Source: Methanolobus profundi (GTDB taxonomy: Archaea; Halobacteriota; Methanosarcinia; Methanosarcinales; Methanosarcinaceae). From it: a DNA stretch of 64,000 bases. Each line of letters starts with the position of its first letter. The first letter of the stretch is position 1. Below are positions 1 to 9,553 of this stretch, piece after piece. The stretch lies in contig NZ_FOUJ01000001.1 in assembly GCF_900114835.1 (NCBI RefSeq), forward strand, positions 124,001 through 188,000, written 5' to 3'. The translations under genes and the position numbers were made by a program. The notes below the pieces were generated by a model. It worked only from the letters and a program-made list of their open reading frames with translations. It did not search any database and was not told where the DNA came from.

Positions 1-750
1 AGCAACTTCGATCACAGCATGATCTACCTTGACGGAGTTTTCACAGCAAACGTATCCACAGAGTACTTCAATGTAACAGCTCTTTCAGATTCCACAAGCT
101 ATGAAATAGGAATAAGGACCGTTGACAAGTCCGGTAATATAAACACAACCTGGGTCAACGACACTGCTACCACGCTTGATGGAACAGCACCTGCTTCTGT
201 TGCAGGTTTAAGTGAGGTTGCTGTTGGTTATAGCTGGATCAACTGGTCCTGGAGCAATCCTTCAGATGTGGACTTTGACCACTGTGATATTTATATCGAT
301 GGGATTTATGCTGGTACAGCGACATCTCCATACTACAATGCAACAGGTATCTCACAGGGTACTGTTTGTGAGGTCGGTATCATGACGGTTGATAGTTCTG
401 GTAATGTAAACACCAATCTGATCACTGACTCTGCAAAGACAGATGAACAGGTAGCGGTTACTACTGTTACTTCAAAAAGTAGCGGAAGTTCTTCAAGTAG
501 TAATACAGGTACTGAACTCAGGATAATAGGATCTGATGAGGAAGAAGACGATTCAGTAGCAGATCTTGAAGAAACTCCATTGCAGTCCACACCAGAGGTA
601 TATGAAGAAGAAGCTGAAATGGATATAGGTGCTAGCATTGCATCAGAAGCTTCTGATGCTACAGAGACCACAAGCAGTGCTCCGGGATTCGGGGTATTGA
701 CAGCTATTGGTGTCATGATCTCAATGGTTCTTTTCAGACGTAAGGATTGA
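1..750 (+). CDS. Surface protein with fibronectin type III-like repeats and PGF-CTERM tail (5' partial)
   Basis: The reading frame is open to the first base, so the start lies outside the window and 249 residues are visible. Two tandem beta-sandwich-like repeats are present, the first incomplete; each carries a YIDG or YLDG motif and ends in TVDxSGN. Many N-x-T/S sequons suggest glycosylation. A Ser-rich linker and an acidic stretch follow. The last 22 residues (PGFGVLTAIGV..., a hydrophobic helix, then RRKD) form a PGF-CTERM-type sorting signal, which in archaea is processed by archaeosortase and lipid-anchored. The product is therefore probably an S-layer-associated surface protein. A T-rich tract at 763-777 may end the transcript. 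The ligand or role cannot be read from the sequence. Confidence 0.8.
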   Translation, partial: SNFDHSMIYLDGVFTANVSTEYFNVTALSDSTSYEIGIRTVDKSGNINTTWVNDTATTLDGTAPASVAGLSEVAVGYSWINWSWSNPSDVDFDHCDIYIDGIYAGTATSPYYNATGISQGTVCEVGIMTVDSSGNVNTNLITDSAKTDEQVAVTTVTSKSSGSSSSSNTGTELRIIGSDEEEDDSVADLEETPLQSTPEVYEEEAEMDIGASIASEASDATETTSSAPGFGVLTAIGVMISMVLFRRKD

Positions 751-829
751 TACTTCGATCCTTCTTTTTTTCTTTTGATCACTCATTCTATCCAAAAACT
801 CTTTTTTGTAGTTCACTGTTCTACTTATT

Positions 830-1798
830 ATGGGATCTCACGTCAACATCGTTCACTCACGGCCGATCATTGTCATAAGTAAATGCCTTGGCTTTGCAAA
901 CTGTCGTTACGATGGTCAGATCACCAGTTTTCCTTTGATGGAAACCATGAGGCCATTTGTAGAGTTCATAGACGTGTGTCCTGAATGCGAGATCGGTCTG
1001 GGAGTTCCCAGAGAACCTATTCTCATAGTGGATGATGGGAGTAAGAGACTTATCCAGCCAGCCACCGGGCTTGATCTTACAGAGAAGATGAATGGATTTT
1101 CCAGATCATATCTTGAAAGGCTGGATGATTTCGATGGATTTATCCTCAGGTCCAGATCACCTTCATGTGGTATCGGGACAACTAAGGTATTTCCAGATAA
1201 GTACAGTGATGAATATCTGCATCGTGAAGGTAATGGTCTCTTTGCTGAGACAGTGCTAAGTGAATATCCTGATCTTCCTGCTATTGATGAAGAAAAAATG
1301 GCAGATCCTTTTCTCAGGGACCATTTCCTGACCCGGGTCTTTGCACTTGCCTCTTTCAGGGATGCTTCACTTTCAGGGAAGATACACACTCTGGTCGAGT
1401 ATCATACAAGGAACAAGTTGTTGTTCATGGCATATGACAAAACGCTTCTTTCTGAGATGGGTGATCTTGCTGCTAACAGGGGAAATATACCGGTAGAGAA
1501 GGTCTATGAGAGATACCTCTCACTTTTGTTGCAGATGCTATCCAAACCGGTGGGTACGGGTCCTGTTGTAAATGCTCTTATGCATGCTTTTGGATATTTT
1601 TCAAGGCACATGAGTGCAGGTGAGAAGTTCATTTTCATGCAGAGATTGCAGAAATATCGCGAGGGGAATATCTCGATATTTGAACTGAAAGAATGGTTCA
1701 TATCAAAGGCAGAAGAGTTCAAAGTAGATTATCTTCTGGAACAGACCTTTTTCTGTCCTTACCCTGCTGAACTGTCAGGTAGTTTGGAGATAGTTTGA
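830..1798 (+). CDS. DUF523 and DUF1722 domain protein
   Basis: This 322-residue protein has an N-terminal DUF523 domain, opening with ISKCLGFANCRYDG and containing RSRSPSCGIGTTKVF, which suggests Cys-based metal or cluster binding. The C-terminal DUF1722 domain (about residues 190-312) carries the hallmark YHTRNKLLFMAY. The same domain pair occurs in bacterial YbgA-like proteins, some fused to photolyase. The biochemical function is unknown. The start at 830 has no clear ribosome binding site, so an alternative start slightly downstream is possible. It stands alone between a surface protein and a small zinc-ribbon gene. Confidence 0.75.
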   Translation: MGSHVNIVHSRPIIVISKCLGFANCRYDGQITSFPLMETMRPFVEFIDVCPECEIGLGVPREPILIVDDGSKRLIQPATGLDLTEKMNGFSRSYLERLDDFDGFILRSRSPSCGIGTTKVFPDKYSDEYLHREGNGLFAETVLSEYPDLPAIDEEKMADPFLRDHFLTRVFALASFRDASLSGKIHTLVEYHTRNKLLFMAYDKTLLSEMGDLAANRGNIPVEKVYERYLSLLLQMLSKPVGTGPVVNALMHAFGYFSRHMSAGEKFIFMQRLQKYREGNISIFELKEWFISKAEEFKVDYLLEQTFFCPYPAELSGSLEIV

Positions 1799-1870
1799 TA
1801 TGTATTAAAGTTGCATGTTATTATGTAGGTACAGTGTCCATCGGGGAAACTCAAACAGGAGGATATTGTC

Positions 1871-2107
1871 TTGGAAGAAAATGATACTGAACAAAATGAT
1901 ATTCAGGGATCGGAAGAAGACGAAGAACTTATAGAGGTATGTCCTGTATGCGGCAGTCCTGACCTATATTATGAGGCAGGCGGTACCGAAGGGCTCTACC
2001 ACTGCAAATACTGTGGATACATCGGTGGTTTTGTTATCGATGCGAACCGAAAGATGATGCAACTCATCCGTGATGAATACGAGAGTAAGTTGCGGGTCTC
2101 TGAATGA
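1871..2107 (+). CDS. Small zinc-ribbon protein
   Basis: This 78-residue protein has an acidic N-terminus (EENDTEQNDIQGSEEDEE), then a zinc ribbon formed by CPVCGS and CKYCGY about 21 residues apart, then a short charged helix. The start codon is TTG, chosen because a strong AGGAGG lies 8 bases upstream (1857-1863). The two CxxC knuckles should bind one zinc ion. Similar short ribbons are common in methanogens, but no function is assigned. It converges on the eS1 gene. Confidence 0.7.
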   Translation: MEENDTEQNDIQGSEEDEELIEVCPVCGSPDLYYEAGGTEGLYHCKYCGYIGGFVIDANRKMMQLIRDEYESKLRVSE

Positions 2108-2160
2108 CCCTCTGAACACTTTTTCAAATAAGGTTTGAAGGTTAGTAAAAAGAGTAAAGG

Positions 2161-2182
2161 AAAGGTGGTAAACACCACCTTT
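2161..2182 (-). terminator. Terminator hairpin after the eS1 gene
   Basis: A perfect 9-bp inverted repeat (AAAGGTGGT / ACCACCTTT) with a 4-base loop lies 17 bases beyond the eS1 stop codon. On the minus strand it is followed by a T-rich stretch. It could also serve the converging zinc-ribbon gene. Confidence 0.6.
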
Positions 2183-2198
2183 GGATCTTTAAGTAAAA

Positions 2199-2789
2199 TT
2201 ATTCTTTCTTAGGAAGAGCCTTTACTTCTGTCTTCCTGATCTCTACCCTTCTGAGTGGGTAGATGGACTTTGCGTTCCTGTAGATGTTTGCGGAAAGCTT
2301 GCCCATGATAGCTTCTTCGATGAACTGTTCGAAGCTAAGTTCTGCTGCACGGTCTTTGACGATCTTGACCATTACTTCCCTGATACCTTTGATCTGGCTG
2401 GTTCTTGCCCTCTTTACAGTAAAGCATATTGGCTTTACTCTAATGCGGTATCCGTCCTTTGTGACAACATCAAGGTTTGCGTCGATCCTTGAGGTCTGAC
2501 GCTTTACAATGGAGCGCAGGTAGTCTGTTGTGATCTCGTGACCAAGGAATCTTGTGTTTGCGGTGTCACCGTTGACATCGCTGATCTCGAGTCTGAGCTT
2601 TGTGTTATGCTTTGTGAAATCGTTAGCAATTTCGCCAACAGTGGTCTCAACGACACGACCGATGAGCTGTTCAGGCTCTTCTGCAGGGCTTACTCCGATA
2701 TTTGTCCTGCTCATGAATTCCGGTGTTTCTACGTTGTACCATGTCTTTGACTTCCATTTGTCTAACTTTCTCTGCACTTTCCTTGCCAA
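2199..2789 (-). CDS. rps3ae: 30S ribosomal protein eS1 (S3Ae)
   Basis: This 196-residue protein matches archaeal eS1 over its full length. It has the basic N-terminus ([18 protein letters not shown]), a central [25 protein letters not shown] segment and a C-terminal [10 protein letters not shown]. eS1 sits on the small-subunit platform near the mRNA exit. The start is TTG at 2789, supported by GGAGGA about 9 bases upstream. In many archaea eS1 is linked with uS15, a RecJ-like gene and pcc1. Here those genes are also nearby on the same strand but are separated from eS1 by unrelated genes. Confidence 0.95.
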   Translation of the reverse strand: MARKVQRKLDKWKSKTWYNVETPEFMSRTNIGVSPAEEPEQLIGRVVETTVGEIANDFTKHNTKLRLEISDVNGDTANTRFLGHEITTDYLRSIVKRQTSRIDANLDVVTKDGYRIRVKPICFTVKRARTSQIKGIREVMVKIVKDRAAELSFEQFIEEAIMGKLSANIYRNAKSIYPLRRVEIRKTEVKALPKKE

Positions 2790-2814
2790 GTGATAATTCC
2801 TCCGAATGATTGTG

Positions 2815-2829
2815 ATTTATAATATAATT
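2815..2829 (-). promoter_or_regulatory. TATA box of the eS1 gene
   Basis: The minus strand reads AATTATATTATAAAT 26-40 bases upstream of the TTG start. It is the only strong AT box in the intergenic region on that strand. Confidence 0.45.
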
Positions 2830-2920
2830 GATGAAATATTGTAATTGTTCAACGAGCTATCTTAATGATTATGAAATAAGGTATGCACTGATAAATTGGC
2901 TCTCTATAGTATGCATGTCC

Positions 2921-2930
2921 ATATATAAAT
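2921..2930 (+). promoter_or_regulatory. TATA box of thiM-thiE
   Basis: ATATATAAAT is a good archaeal TATA element. With a usual spacing of about 25 bases, transcription would begin near 2950. That leaves a leader of about 135 nt before the thiM start, long for this window. Confidence 0.5.
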
Positions 2931-3086
2931 AGATCGGTTAGTATCATGAATATCCATTTTAAGCTCAGATATTGCCTGATCGCCGCCAACAAAAAGTATT
3001 TTATCGATAGGTCCTTCTCTATGATATTCACAATTGTAAATGCATTATCAATAAAATGTCTTACTGGCAATAGGGGCAATTCGTAT

Positions 3087-3872
3087 ATGAATCTTCCACT
3101 TGGAACTATAAGGGAAACAAAACCACTGGTACACCACATGACCAACTGGGTAACGATCTATGACTGCGCAAACATGACAAGGGCATTCGGTGCGCTGCCT
3201 GTAATGGCCCATGCACCTCAGGAGGCTGCTGATATGACAGGTATCGCCTCGGCACTTGTTCTTAATATTGGAACTCTCACAGAAGAGCTGATAGATGCAA
3301 TGCTCATTTCAGCAAAAGCTGCAAATGAGAAGAACATTCCTGTTGTGCTTGATGCTGTAGGTGTAGGTGCTACAAAGTTCCGTGACGAGATGGCAGCAAA
3401 GATACTCGACTCTGCTCGTATCGATGTGATCAAAGGTAATTATTCTGAGATCGCTAAACTCGCAGGTGAGAATGCACAGACCAGAGGAGTTGAGGCAACA
3501 TCCATCGATGCAGACCCAAAGCAGGTAGCAAAGGACTTTGCAGGCTCAAGGTCATGCGTGGTCGTTATGACCGGCGCAGAAGATATCATTAGTGATGGAA
3601 AGAGGACCTATGTAGTAAAGAACGGACACGAGTCAATGGGTCTTATCGTCGGTACTGGATGTATGGCAGCATCAGTTATCGGAACCTTCGCAGCGGTTGA
3701 TACGGATTACTGTAATGCTGCAAAAGATGCACTCTGCTACTTTGGAATCGCAGGGGAACTTGCAGCAGAGAAATCTGAAGGACCAGGAACATTCAAGATG
3801 TACTTCTATGATGAGGTCTTCAATCTTTCAGATGAGAAAGCACGGTCTATGATAAATGTCGAAGAATGCTGA
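3087..3872 (+). CDS. thiM: Hydroxyethylthiazole kinase
   Basis: This ribokinase-fold enzyme phosphorylates 4-methyl-5-(2-hydroxyethyl)thiazole in thiamine salvage. From the ATG at 3087 it has 261 residues, normal for ThiM. The family motifs [39 protein letters not shown] and the catalytic GTGCMAASV are all present. The frame stays open upstream to 2946, but those 47 extra codons have no family similarity, and the ATG at 3087 with GGGG upstream gives the usual N-terminus. It is followed directly by thiE. Confidence 0.92.
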   Translation: MNLPLGTIRETKPLVHHMTNWVTIYDCANMTRAFGALPVMAHAPQEAADMTGIASALVLNIGTLTEELIDAMLISAKAANEKNIPVVLDAVGVGATKFRDEMAAKILDSARIDVIKGNYSEIAKLAGENAQTRGVEATSIDADPKQVAKDFAGSRSCVVVMTGAEDIISDGKRTYVVKNGHESMGLIVGTGCMAASVIGTFAAVDTDYCNAAKDALCYFGIAGELAAEKSEGPGTFKMYFYDEVFNLSDEKARSMINVEEC

Positions 3873-3879
3873 GTTGACC

Positions 3880-4533
3880 ATGGAACACAAAAGATCATTA
3901 CTTGATATCATTGATTTCTACCTTGTGACAGACTCCGGTCTGTCAAAAAAAGGTACTCTCTCAGATGTGGAGAGTGCAGTTGCTGCAGGATGCCGTATCG
4001 TTCAGTACAGGGAAAAGACAAGAAGTACCAGGGACATGGTTCTTGAAGCATCTCAGATAAAGACCCTGTGTGGCAATGAGGCCATATTCCTTGTGAATGA
4101 CCGTGTAGATGTAGCTCTTGCAGTGGATGCAGATGGTGTGCATATCGGGCAGGATGACATGCCGATCCATACTGCAAGAGAGCTTCTGGGACCAGACAAG
4201 ATAATCGGTCTTACGGTACATAATATCGAGGAAGCCCTGGAAGCAGAAAGAAGCGGTGCTAATTATGTTGGATTGGGTCCGATATTCAACACTTCCACAA
4301 AAGAAGATGCAGGTGAGGGTATCGGTCCTGAGAGTATCAGGGCCGTTAAGGAAGCTCTAAACATCCCTGTAGTTGCTATCGGTGGGATCAACAAGCAGAA
4401 CAGTGAAAGTGTTATCATCGGTGGTGCCGACAGTCTGGTAGCTATCTCTGCTGTAGTTTGCAGCGATGATGTAACAAGGGAAACGAAGGAGTTTATAGAC
4501 CTTATAGACCAGATAAGATCACAATATAAGTGA
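3880..4533 (+). CDS. thiE: Thiamine-phosphate synthase
   Basis: ThiE couples the pyrimidine diphosphate to thiazole phosphate to make thiamine monophosphate. The TIM-barrel motifs are intact: [42 protein letters not shown] and AIGGI. From the ATG at 3880 it has 217 residues, normal for the family. An in-frame ATG at 3856 would overlap thiM by 17 bases and is the alternative start. Close spacing to thiM implies one transcript and probable translational coupling. Confidence 0.92.
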   Translation: MEHKRSLLDIIDFYLVTDSGLSKKGTLSDVESAVAAGCRIVQYREKTRSTRDMVLEASQIKTLCGNEAIFLVNDRVDVALAVDADGVHIGQDDMPIHTARELLGPDKIIGLTVHNIEEALEAERSGANYVGLGPIFNTSTKEDAGEGIGPESIRAVKEALNIPVVAIGGINKQNSESVIIGGADSLVAISAVVCSDDVTRETKEFIDLIDQIRSQYK

Positions 4534-4568
4534 TACAAGAACAGATAATTCTTAAAATAAATGAATTT

Positions 4569-4592
4569 TTGATGGGATGAATTTCCCATCAA
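4569..4592. terminator. Shared terminator hairpin between convergent thiE and serS
   Basis: A 9-bp inverted repeat (TTGATGGGA / TCCCATCAA) with a 6-base loop lies in the 67-bp gap between the two convergent genes, with T-rich tracts on both strands. Confidence 0.6.
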
Positions 4593-4600
4593 TAAACCGA

Positions 4601-6172
4601 TCAGAGGAACCTGATACCTTGTGGTAGCTCCCCTGCTCTTTTCCTGAACTCTTCCGGCCAGTTCTCAGGGTCAATTCCTTTCTGTGCAAAGAAAGCAGAA
4701 GCCCATCTCTCAAGTCCCACACCGGAACATCCTGACCAGAGTTCTTCACCAGACTGGGATTTGACATTGAATCCTGATGGATACTTGTTTCCGTTGACAC
4801 TGACATTCTGGAATTCCAGCCACTCAGCATCTTCGCCACGGTATGGCAGAACTGCTTCATAATCTGTGGTACCGGCTTCGGTCTGCTCGGAAACTCCTGT
4901 AAGACCTTCCTGTGCCATGAACCAGGGAGTTACCCATGCCTTTCTCCATTCGAGGTCAAGTATCTCGTTGAAGATATGCATGTACTTCTCATGAAGCTCA
5001 TTTGCGGTCTTGATGACCTGTTCCTTGTTACCTACCCAGAGGATCTCTATTCTGTGGAACTCGTCCACACGTTCCATACCATGGATACCACCACTCTCGT
5101 ATCTGTGTGAGGTTCCTGACCTGTCAAAGACCTTTATCGGGAACTCGTCGGTAGGTATGGTCTCACCCTGAAGGTACGTCCAGAACGGAGGACACTGTGC
5201 GTAGCACATTCCACCAATCGGGTCACCTATCTTCTCTCTGATAAGTTCAGTTGGTACTTCAAGTGTCACTTTATAGTGGTCGATGACCTCTTCCCAGAAT
5301 TCAGGGTCCCTTGTCTTTGGAGGGCAAACGTAGTAGATCTCAGGATAGACACCTTTTGCGTGTCCTGATTTCTGCCATACTTCCCATGGTACCAGTTTCG
5401 GGAAGATCATTTCTCTGTATCCGAGCGGACCAAGCAGTTCCTCAAGAACTATTCTCTCAAATGTCCTGAACATTGCTGTGGACTGAGGACCATGTATCCA
5501 CTGTCCCCTGCTGGCACCTCTCTTGAGCCATCCGGCTTCCATCATTGCCTTTGTAGGATCTTCTGTGAACTTGTGCTCTTTCTTCTCGCTCTGCCAGAGG
5601 ATGTTCCAGTGCTCTGTCTTTCCACCATAGTCCTGCTGTTCCAGTTTATCTTCCATCAGGGAAAGTATCCTGTCAGGAACACGGTTTGACATTGCAGCTT
5701 CATCAACATCGAGTATAAGTTTTATATTTCCATCCTCATATGTCATTTCTGAAACATATGGGATCTTCATTGCCGGAAGTTCTTTCTCGGAAGGTACTTC
5801 TATTGTGTATGAATCTACCTCAATTCCACGGATACCGATCTTGAACTCTTTTCCAAGTTTTCCTGCTAGTGGCTTTCTCATACGGAGCAATGCATCATGT
5901 ACACGAACGTGCCTGCCGGATTCGATAACGAGCTTGATCCTGTCACCTTCGACCCTCCATCCTGTGACCTTGGCACCCTGCCCTTCAGGTGCACCTTTTG
6001 TCAGAACGCTGTGATTTGCCTCATGTATGTATTCACCAATAACATCTGAAGCCTGTGTTGCATCAGCACTTGTTTTCAGTGCACATTCCAGCCTGAACTT
6101 GAAATTGATAACTTCTCCGACACCTTCCGGTTTGTCTGCCGGACAGCATTCATCTCTTTTCTTTGCTTCCAT
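4601..6172 (-). CDS. serS: Seryl-tRNA synthetase, methanogenic (type 2) form
   Basis: This is the rare zinc-dependent SerRS of methanogens. It has 523 residues from the ATG at 6172 (GGAG just upstream); related proteins have about 502. Matches include the N-terminal tRNA-binding domain ([32 protein letters not shown]) and the class II core with [12 protein letters not shown] and [12 protein letters not shown], whose cysteines ligate the active-site zinc. The end, ELPQGIRFL, is typical. About 20-35 N-terminal residues ([20 protein letters not shown]) precede the usual start, and a downstream non-ATG start cannot be excluded. Confidence 0.93.
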   Translation of the reverse strand: MEAKKRDECCPADKPEGVGEVINFKFRLECALKTSADATQASDVIGEYIHEANHSVLTKGAPEGQGAKVTGWRVEGDRIKLVIESGRHVRVHDALLRMRKPLAGKLGKEFKIGIRGIEVDSYTIEVPSEKELPAMKIPYVSEMTYEDGNIKLILDVDEAAMSNRVPDRILSLMEDKLEQQDYGGKTEHWNILWQSEKKEHKFTEDPTKAMMEAGWLKRGASRGQWIHGPQSTAMFRTFERIVLEELLGPLGYREMIFPKLVPWEVWQKSGHAKGVYPEIYYVCPPKTRDPEFWEEVIDHYKVTLEVPTELIREKIGDPIGGMCYAQCPPFWTYLQGETIPTDEFPIKVFDRSGTSHRYESGGIHGMERVDEFHRIEILWVGNKEQVIKTANELHEKYMHIFNEILDLEWRKAWVTPWFMAQEGLTGVSEQTEAGTTDYEAVLPYRGEDAEWLEFQNVSVNGNKYPSGFNVKSQSGEELWSGCSGVGLERWASAFFAQKGIDPENWPEEFRKRAGELPQGIRFL

Positions 6173-6361
6173 AGATCTCCATTCCTCTTTGTGATTGTGA
6201 TAAGCAAGCAGCATTAACTGCTTTTTATGATTATTTCCAGGTCTCTGGTTACTTTATGCATGATGTATCTTTTGCTAATTAAGAGCTTCTCTTAATTGGT
6301 CCCTGCCCAAGAGTTATTCTTTTAATGGAAAAAAACATCTATGCGAGAAAAGAGGTGCTTT

Positions 6362-7282
6362 ATGAAGGTCCTGATATTAGGTGCAGGAGCAGTAGGTCTG
6401 ACACTTGCTGCGAAATTGTCTTCGGTATGTGATGTACATGCGGTATGCCGCCAAAGGCATGCTGACAGGATACAGGATGCAGGTTTTAAGATGACCGGTA
6501 TCTGGGGAGAATCTACCTGTACTTTCAGTTGCTCTGAAGATGTACCCGAAGCAGAGTACGATTATATTTTCATTACAGCTAAATCCACTGCAACCGAGTC
6601 TATATGTGAACAGTTCTCTGATGTCATCAAAGGAAGAGAGGTCATCAGCATGCAGAACGGCATTGGTAATGAGGAGATCATTGCCCGCTATACTGACAAA
6701 GTGATCGGTGGTACTATTATCACAGGTTTTGAATGGGTAGGAGATGCACAGATACATGTTTCAGTAGAGACCGGTCCCATGAACCTTGGAAGGTTCCCTT
6801 CAGGACTTGATGATAGTGTACTTCAGCTTGTAGAACTTGTAAAGAGTGCAGGTGTCCAGGTCACAGGATCAGAGAACATCATGAGCTCTGTCTGGTCTAA
6901 AGTATTGTACAATTCAGCTCTCAATCCTCTTGGTGCTGTTATGGGTGTTCCATATGGAAAACTTGAGAATACTCATGCATGGACCATTATCCGGAATATC
7001 GTAAAAGAGGCTTTCATGGTAACAGAAGCAGAAGGTGTTGTGCTTCCATGGAAGACCGCAGAGGAATATCTATCCTTCCTGCATGATTTCCAGCTTCCTA
7101 ACACTGCTGAGCATCATTCCTCGATGTTCCAGGATATCTCATCCGGCAGGAAGACCGAGATCGACTTCCTGAATGGTGCTATAGTTGAAAGAGCAAAGAA
7201 GTTCGGAATCAATACACCTTATAATACATTCATATCGGAGCAGATCCGCTTTATGGAAGCACTGAGGTCGGAAGAACAGTAA
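6362..7282 (+). CDS. Ketopantoate reductase family protein (ApbA/PanE-like)
   Basis: The N-terminal Rossmann fold (KVLILGAGAVGLTLAAKL) binds NADPH, and the C-terminal helical domain contains WSKVLYNSALNPLGAVMG and TEIDFLNGAIVERAKK, as in 2-dehydropantoate 2-reductase. The reaction would be reduction of ketopantoate to pantoate for coenzyme A. The start at 6362 follows AGAGGTG with good spacing; an upstream ATG at 6341 lacks a site. It is 306 residues long. Paralogs of this family act on other 2-oxo acids, so panE is not certain. Confidence 0.78.
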   Translation: MKVLILGAGAVGLTLAAKLSSVCDVHAVCRQRHADRIQDAGFKMTGIWGESTCTFSCSEDVPEAEYDYIFITAKSTATESICEQFSDVIKGREVISMQNGIGNEEIIARYTDKVIGGTIITGFEWVGDAQIHVSVETGPMNLGRFPSGLDDSVLQLVELVKSAGVQVTGSENIMSSVWSKVLYNSALNPLGAVMGVPYGKLENTHAWTIIRNIVKEAFMVTEAEGVVLPWKTAEEYLSFLHDFQLPNTAEHHSSMFQDISSGRKTEIDFLNGAIVERAKKFGINTPYNTFISEQIRFMEALRSEEQ

Positions 7283-7341
7283 TAGAATGAACCGATCCTG
7301 AATTATTTATTTTTAACGAACAATGGTTGATAGGTGTTTAT

Positions 7342-7911
7342 ATGGCGATCCGGTCAGTGAGTGAACTTGTAGAACAGGGATTCAAGGTTATTGAAAAAGA
7401 GATCATGGGTTGTACTGACTGTCAGCTTCATGAAACGGTCACAAATCGTGTTATAAGTAAAGGTTCCACATCTCCAAAAGTTGTCTTTGTAGGGGAAGCA
7501 CCTGGAAAGAACGAGGATGAGTCCGGGATCCCATTCTGTGGCAGGGCCGGAAAGAACCTTGATGGTATGATCGAGTATATGGGACTCTCAGTGGATGACT
7601 ATGCGGTTATAAACACCATCAAATGCCGTCCTCCGAAGAACCGTAATCCTCTGAAATGTGAGATAAATGCCTGCAAACCATTCCTCCAGGCGCAGATCGA
7701 GTTGCTTGGTCCCAAGGTCATCATATTGCTGGGTAACACAGCAGAAAAAGCATTCTGTAATGGTGAAAAGCTTGATTGGGGAGTCCCAAGACCAGTTGAT
7801 GGGAAATACACTCTTTTGAAGATCTACCATCCGGCTGCTCTGATATATCAGCGTTCAAGGATAGAGGAGCAGAATTCTCTTATTGATAATAACAGGCATC
7901 TGTGGGAATAA
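7342..7911 (+). CDS. Family 4 uracil-DNA glycosylase (4Fe-4S)
   Basis: This 189-residue protein removes uracil from DNA at the start of base excision repair. The family motifs VGEAPGKNEDESGIPFCGRAG and the C-terminal HPAAL are present. Four cysteines (CTDC near residues 24-27, plus KCRPP and LKCEIN in the middle) are placed as in the cluster-ligating set. The ATG at 7342 has GGTG upstream; a TTG at 7327 is a weaker alternative. Confidence 0.88.
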   Translation: MAIRSVSELVEQGFKVIEKEIMGCTDCQLHETVTNRVISKGSTSPKVVFVGEAPGKNEDESGIPFCGRAGKNLDGMIEYMGLSVDDYAVINTIKCRPPKNRNPLKCEINACKPFLQAQIELLGPKVIILLGNTAEKAFCNGEKLDWGVPRPVDGKYTLLKIYHPAALIYQRSRIEEQNSLIDNNRHLWE

Positions 7912-7945
7912 ACTACGAAATTAAAAAGAGAATAAGAAATGTATA

Positions 7946-7966
7946 AGACCTTATTCTTCAAGGTCT
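7946..7966. terminator. Shared terminator hairpin overlapping the pcc1 stop
   Basis: A perfect 7-bp inverted repeat (AGACCTT / AAGGTCT) with a 7-base loop spans the end of pcc1. On the minus strand it is followed by a T-rich run through 7921. It also lies just past the convergent glycosylase gene. Confidence 0.5.
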
Positions 7967-8184
7967 TCTGCTATCTCTTCTGCTATTTTTGCATTCATCA
8001 ACAGGTCATCCACTGTGGCGATGAGCGATGTTATCTTTTCAGTGGAAATATGAATGCAGACGCTTTCATCACTGACCTCGGTATTCATGTTAGTAAGGTT
8101 ATCAGGTGCAAGTGAGTTTGCAACTCTCTTAGCTATCTCCATGGCACCTTCATCTTTGAACTCGATGGTGGTGGTGATCTTCAT
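7951..8184 (-). CDS. pcc1: KEOPS complex subunit Pcc1
   Basis: Pcc1 is the small dimerising subunit of KEOPS, which makes the t6A modification at tRNA position 37. The 77-residue protein has the family pattern IEFKDEGAMEIAKRVANSLAPDN and ends in an acidic helix. Its start overlaps the stop of the RecJ-like gene by 4 bases (8181-8184), so the two are translationally coupled. This pair is conserved in many archaea. A second Pcc1-like gene lies at 57309-57536. Confidence 0.85.
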   Translation of the reverse strand: MKITTTIEFKDEGAMEIAKRVANSLAPDNLTNMNTEVSDESVCIHISTEKITSLIATVDDLLMNAKIAEEIAEDLEE

Positions 8185-9521
8185 TCACTCTGCTCCTGCT
8201 TTGGGAGTTGTTCTGCAACTATCTCATCAACTTTAGCAATGAACTGTTCAGCAGTTCCGGGTGGAATAGAGGCACCTGATGCTACATTGTGACCTCCGCC
8301 CTCGCCACCAACAAGCTTTGCAGCTTCACGAAGTGCAAATGAGAGGTCAAGTCCTTTTTCTACAAGTGCACGGGTGCCCCTTGCAGACACTTTAACGAGT
8401 TCATCTACCTGATTTACAGCAACGAATGGCATCTCAGGGTTAACGTACCTGACAAAGGTGCTGGCTATCAGACCAGTGCCTTCCATATCTTCACCTATCA
8501 GGTAACCGATGCTTTTTCCTTCTTTTACCATATCCATGCCTTTCCTGATATTTTCAACAATGGATATCTGGTGAGATATCGCCATATCTCTGGCCTCTTC
8601 AAGATGGGTCTTATCTTTCATGCAGATCGAGAGTCCCATGCCATATTTTTCAGTCTTGCCACAGGTATTTAGAATTGCAACGAGATCATATACGTTGGAA
8701 ACAAGCTCCTTGTTCAGAAGGTAAATATCACCAATTGCAGCATCAACAGCTTCCGGACTTGCATTCTTTGCAAGTTTGAGTGCTACGGCGGATGTAAGTG
8801 CTTTTGTCTGGTCAGGATTCAGGTCTTCGATATTCCCGTCAAGTCCCAGGAAATCCAGGAACTGCTCTATCTTCTCACTGTCTCCGGTAATATCAAGATA
8901 AGGTTCAGGTGTGTATTCCAGTATTTTAGCCAGATCCCCATCGCCGACCTTCAGTCCTTTCTTCACGGACACGATCTCAGCATTCACTGCCTCTTCAAGG
9001 ATGTGACCGTTCAGTGTGCTGAAAAGTTGTTTATCACCCACAGCACCTGCGATAGCAAGTCCTGCAAGGTCGATATTCGCTGGCTCCATTTCCATTGCTA
9101 CAAAAAAAGTAACTCCTGAGCCGGATATGTGCATAGCACCATCGATCCCTACAAGATGTGGGTTCACAAGTACTTTTGCAGGTGTTTCTCCCACCGGAAC
9201 ATGGTGGTCAAGTACAACTATATCCTGTTTCAGTTCGGAAATGATATCTGACTGTCCGCTTCCCATATCACAGAAAATAACAAGGTCATCGTCTGCAGCA
9301 GTCTCCTTTATCTTTTCTACAACAGCCCTGTCAAGACGTGGTTCGATGGTAGTATGAAAACGGATGCCCTGTCTCAGAAGAGCCTGGCAGATGATCCCTG
9401 CTGATGTCAGTCCATCGGCGTCATTGTGTGAAATGACACGGACATGCTCGTACTTCTCAATAACGTCCGCTGCCTCTCTTGCCAGATCCTTGAGTTTTTG
9501 CATCTCTATATTAAGGTTCAT
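8181..9521 (-). CDS. RecJ-like DHH-family nuclease
   Basis: This 446-residue archaeal RecJ/GAN-type protein probably acts as a single-strand-specific 5' exonuclease with the replisome or in repair. The DHH domain has ISHNDADGLTSAGI, VIFCDMGSGQ and VVLDHHVP; the DHHA1 domain has GGEGGGHNVASGA. All metal-binding Asp/His residues are visible. The start ATG follows CCGGAG. It is 32 bp downstream of glmU and overlaps pcc1. In other archaea it is linked with uS15, which lies upstream on this strand. Confidence 0.87.
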   Translation of the reverse strand: MNLNIEMQKLKDLAREAADVIEKYEHVRVISHNDADGLTSAGIICQALLRQGIRFHTTIEPRLDRAVVEKIKETAADDDLVIFCDMGSGQSDIISELKQDIVVLDHHVPVGETPAKVLVNPHLVGIDGAMHISGSGVTFFVAMEMEPANIDLAGLAIAGAVGDKQLFSTLNGHILEEAVNAEIVSVKKGLKVGDGDLAKILEYTPEPYLDITGDSEKIEQFLDFLGLDGNIEDLNPDQTKALTSAVALKLAKNASPEAVDAAIGDIYLLNKELVSNVYDLVAILNTCGKTEKYGMGLSICMKDKTHLEEARDMAISHQISIVENIRKGMDMVKEGKSIGYLIGEDMEGTGLIASTFVRYVNPEMPFVAVNQVDELVKVSARGTRALVEKGLDLSFALREAAKLVGGEGGGHNVASGASIPPGTAEQFIAKVDEIVAEQLPKQEQSE

Positions 9522-9553
9522 CCGAATCTCCGGTGTAAAGAATGCAATGTGCC

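Noticed and set aside
2946-3086. TPP riboswitch before thiM
   Set aside because: CTCAGA and CCTGATC near 2961-2982 faintly recall the riboswitch core, but the order, the second arm and the closing stem are absent.
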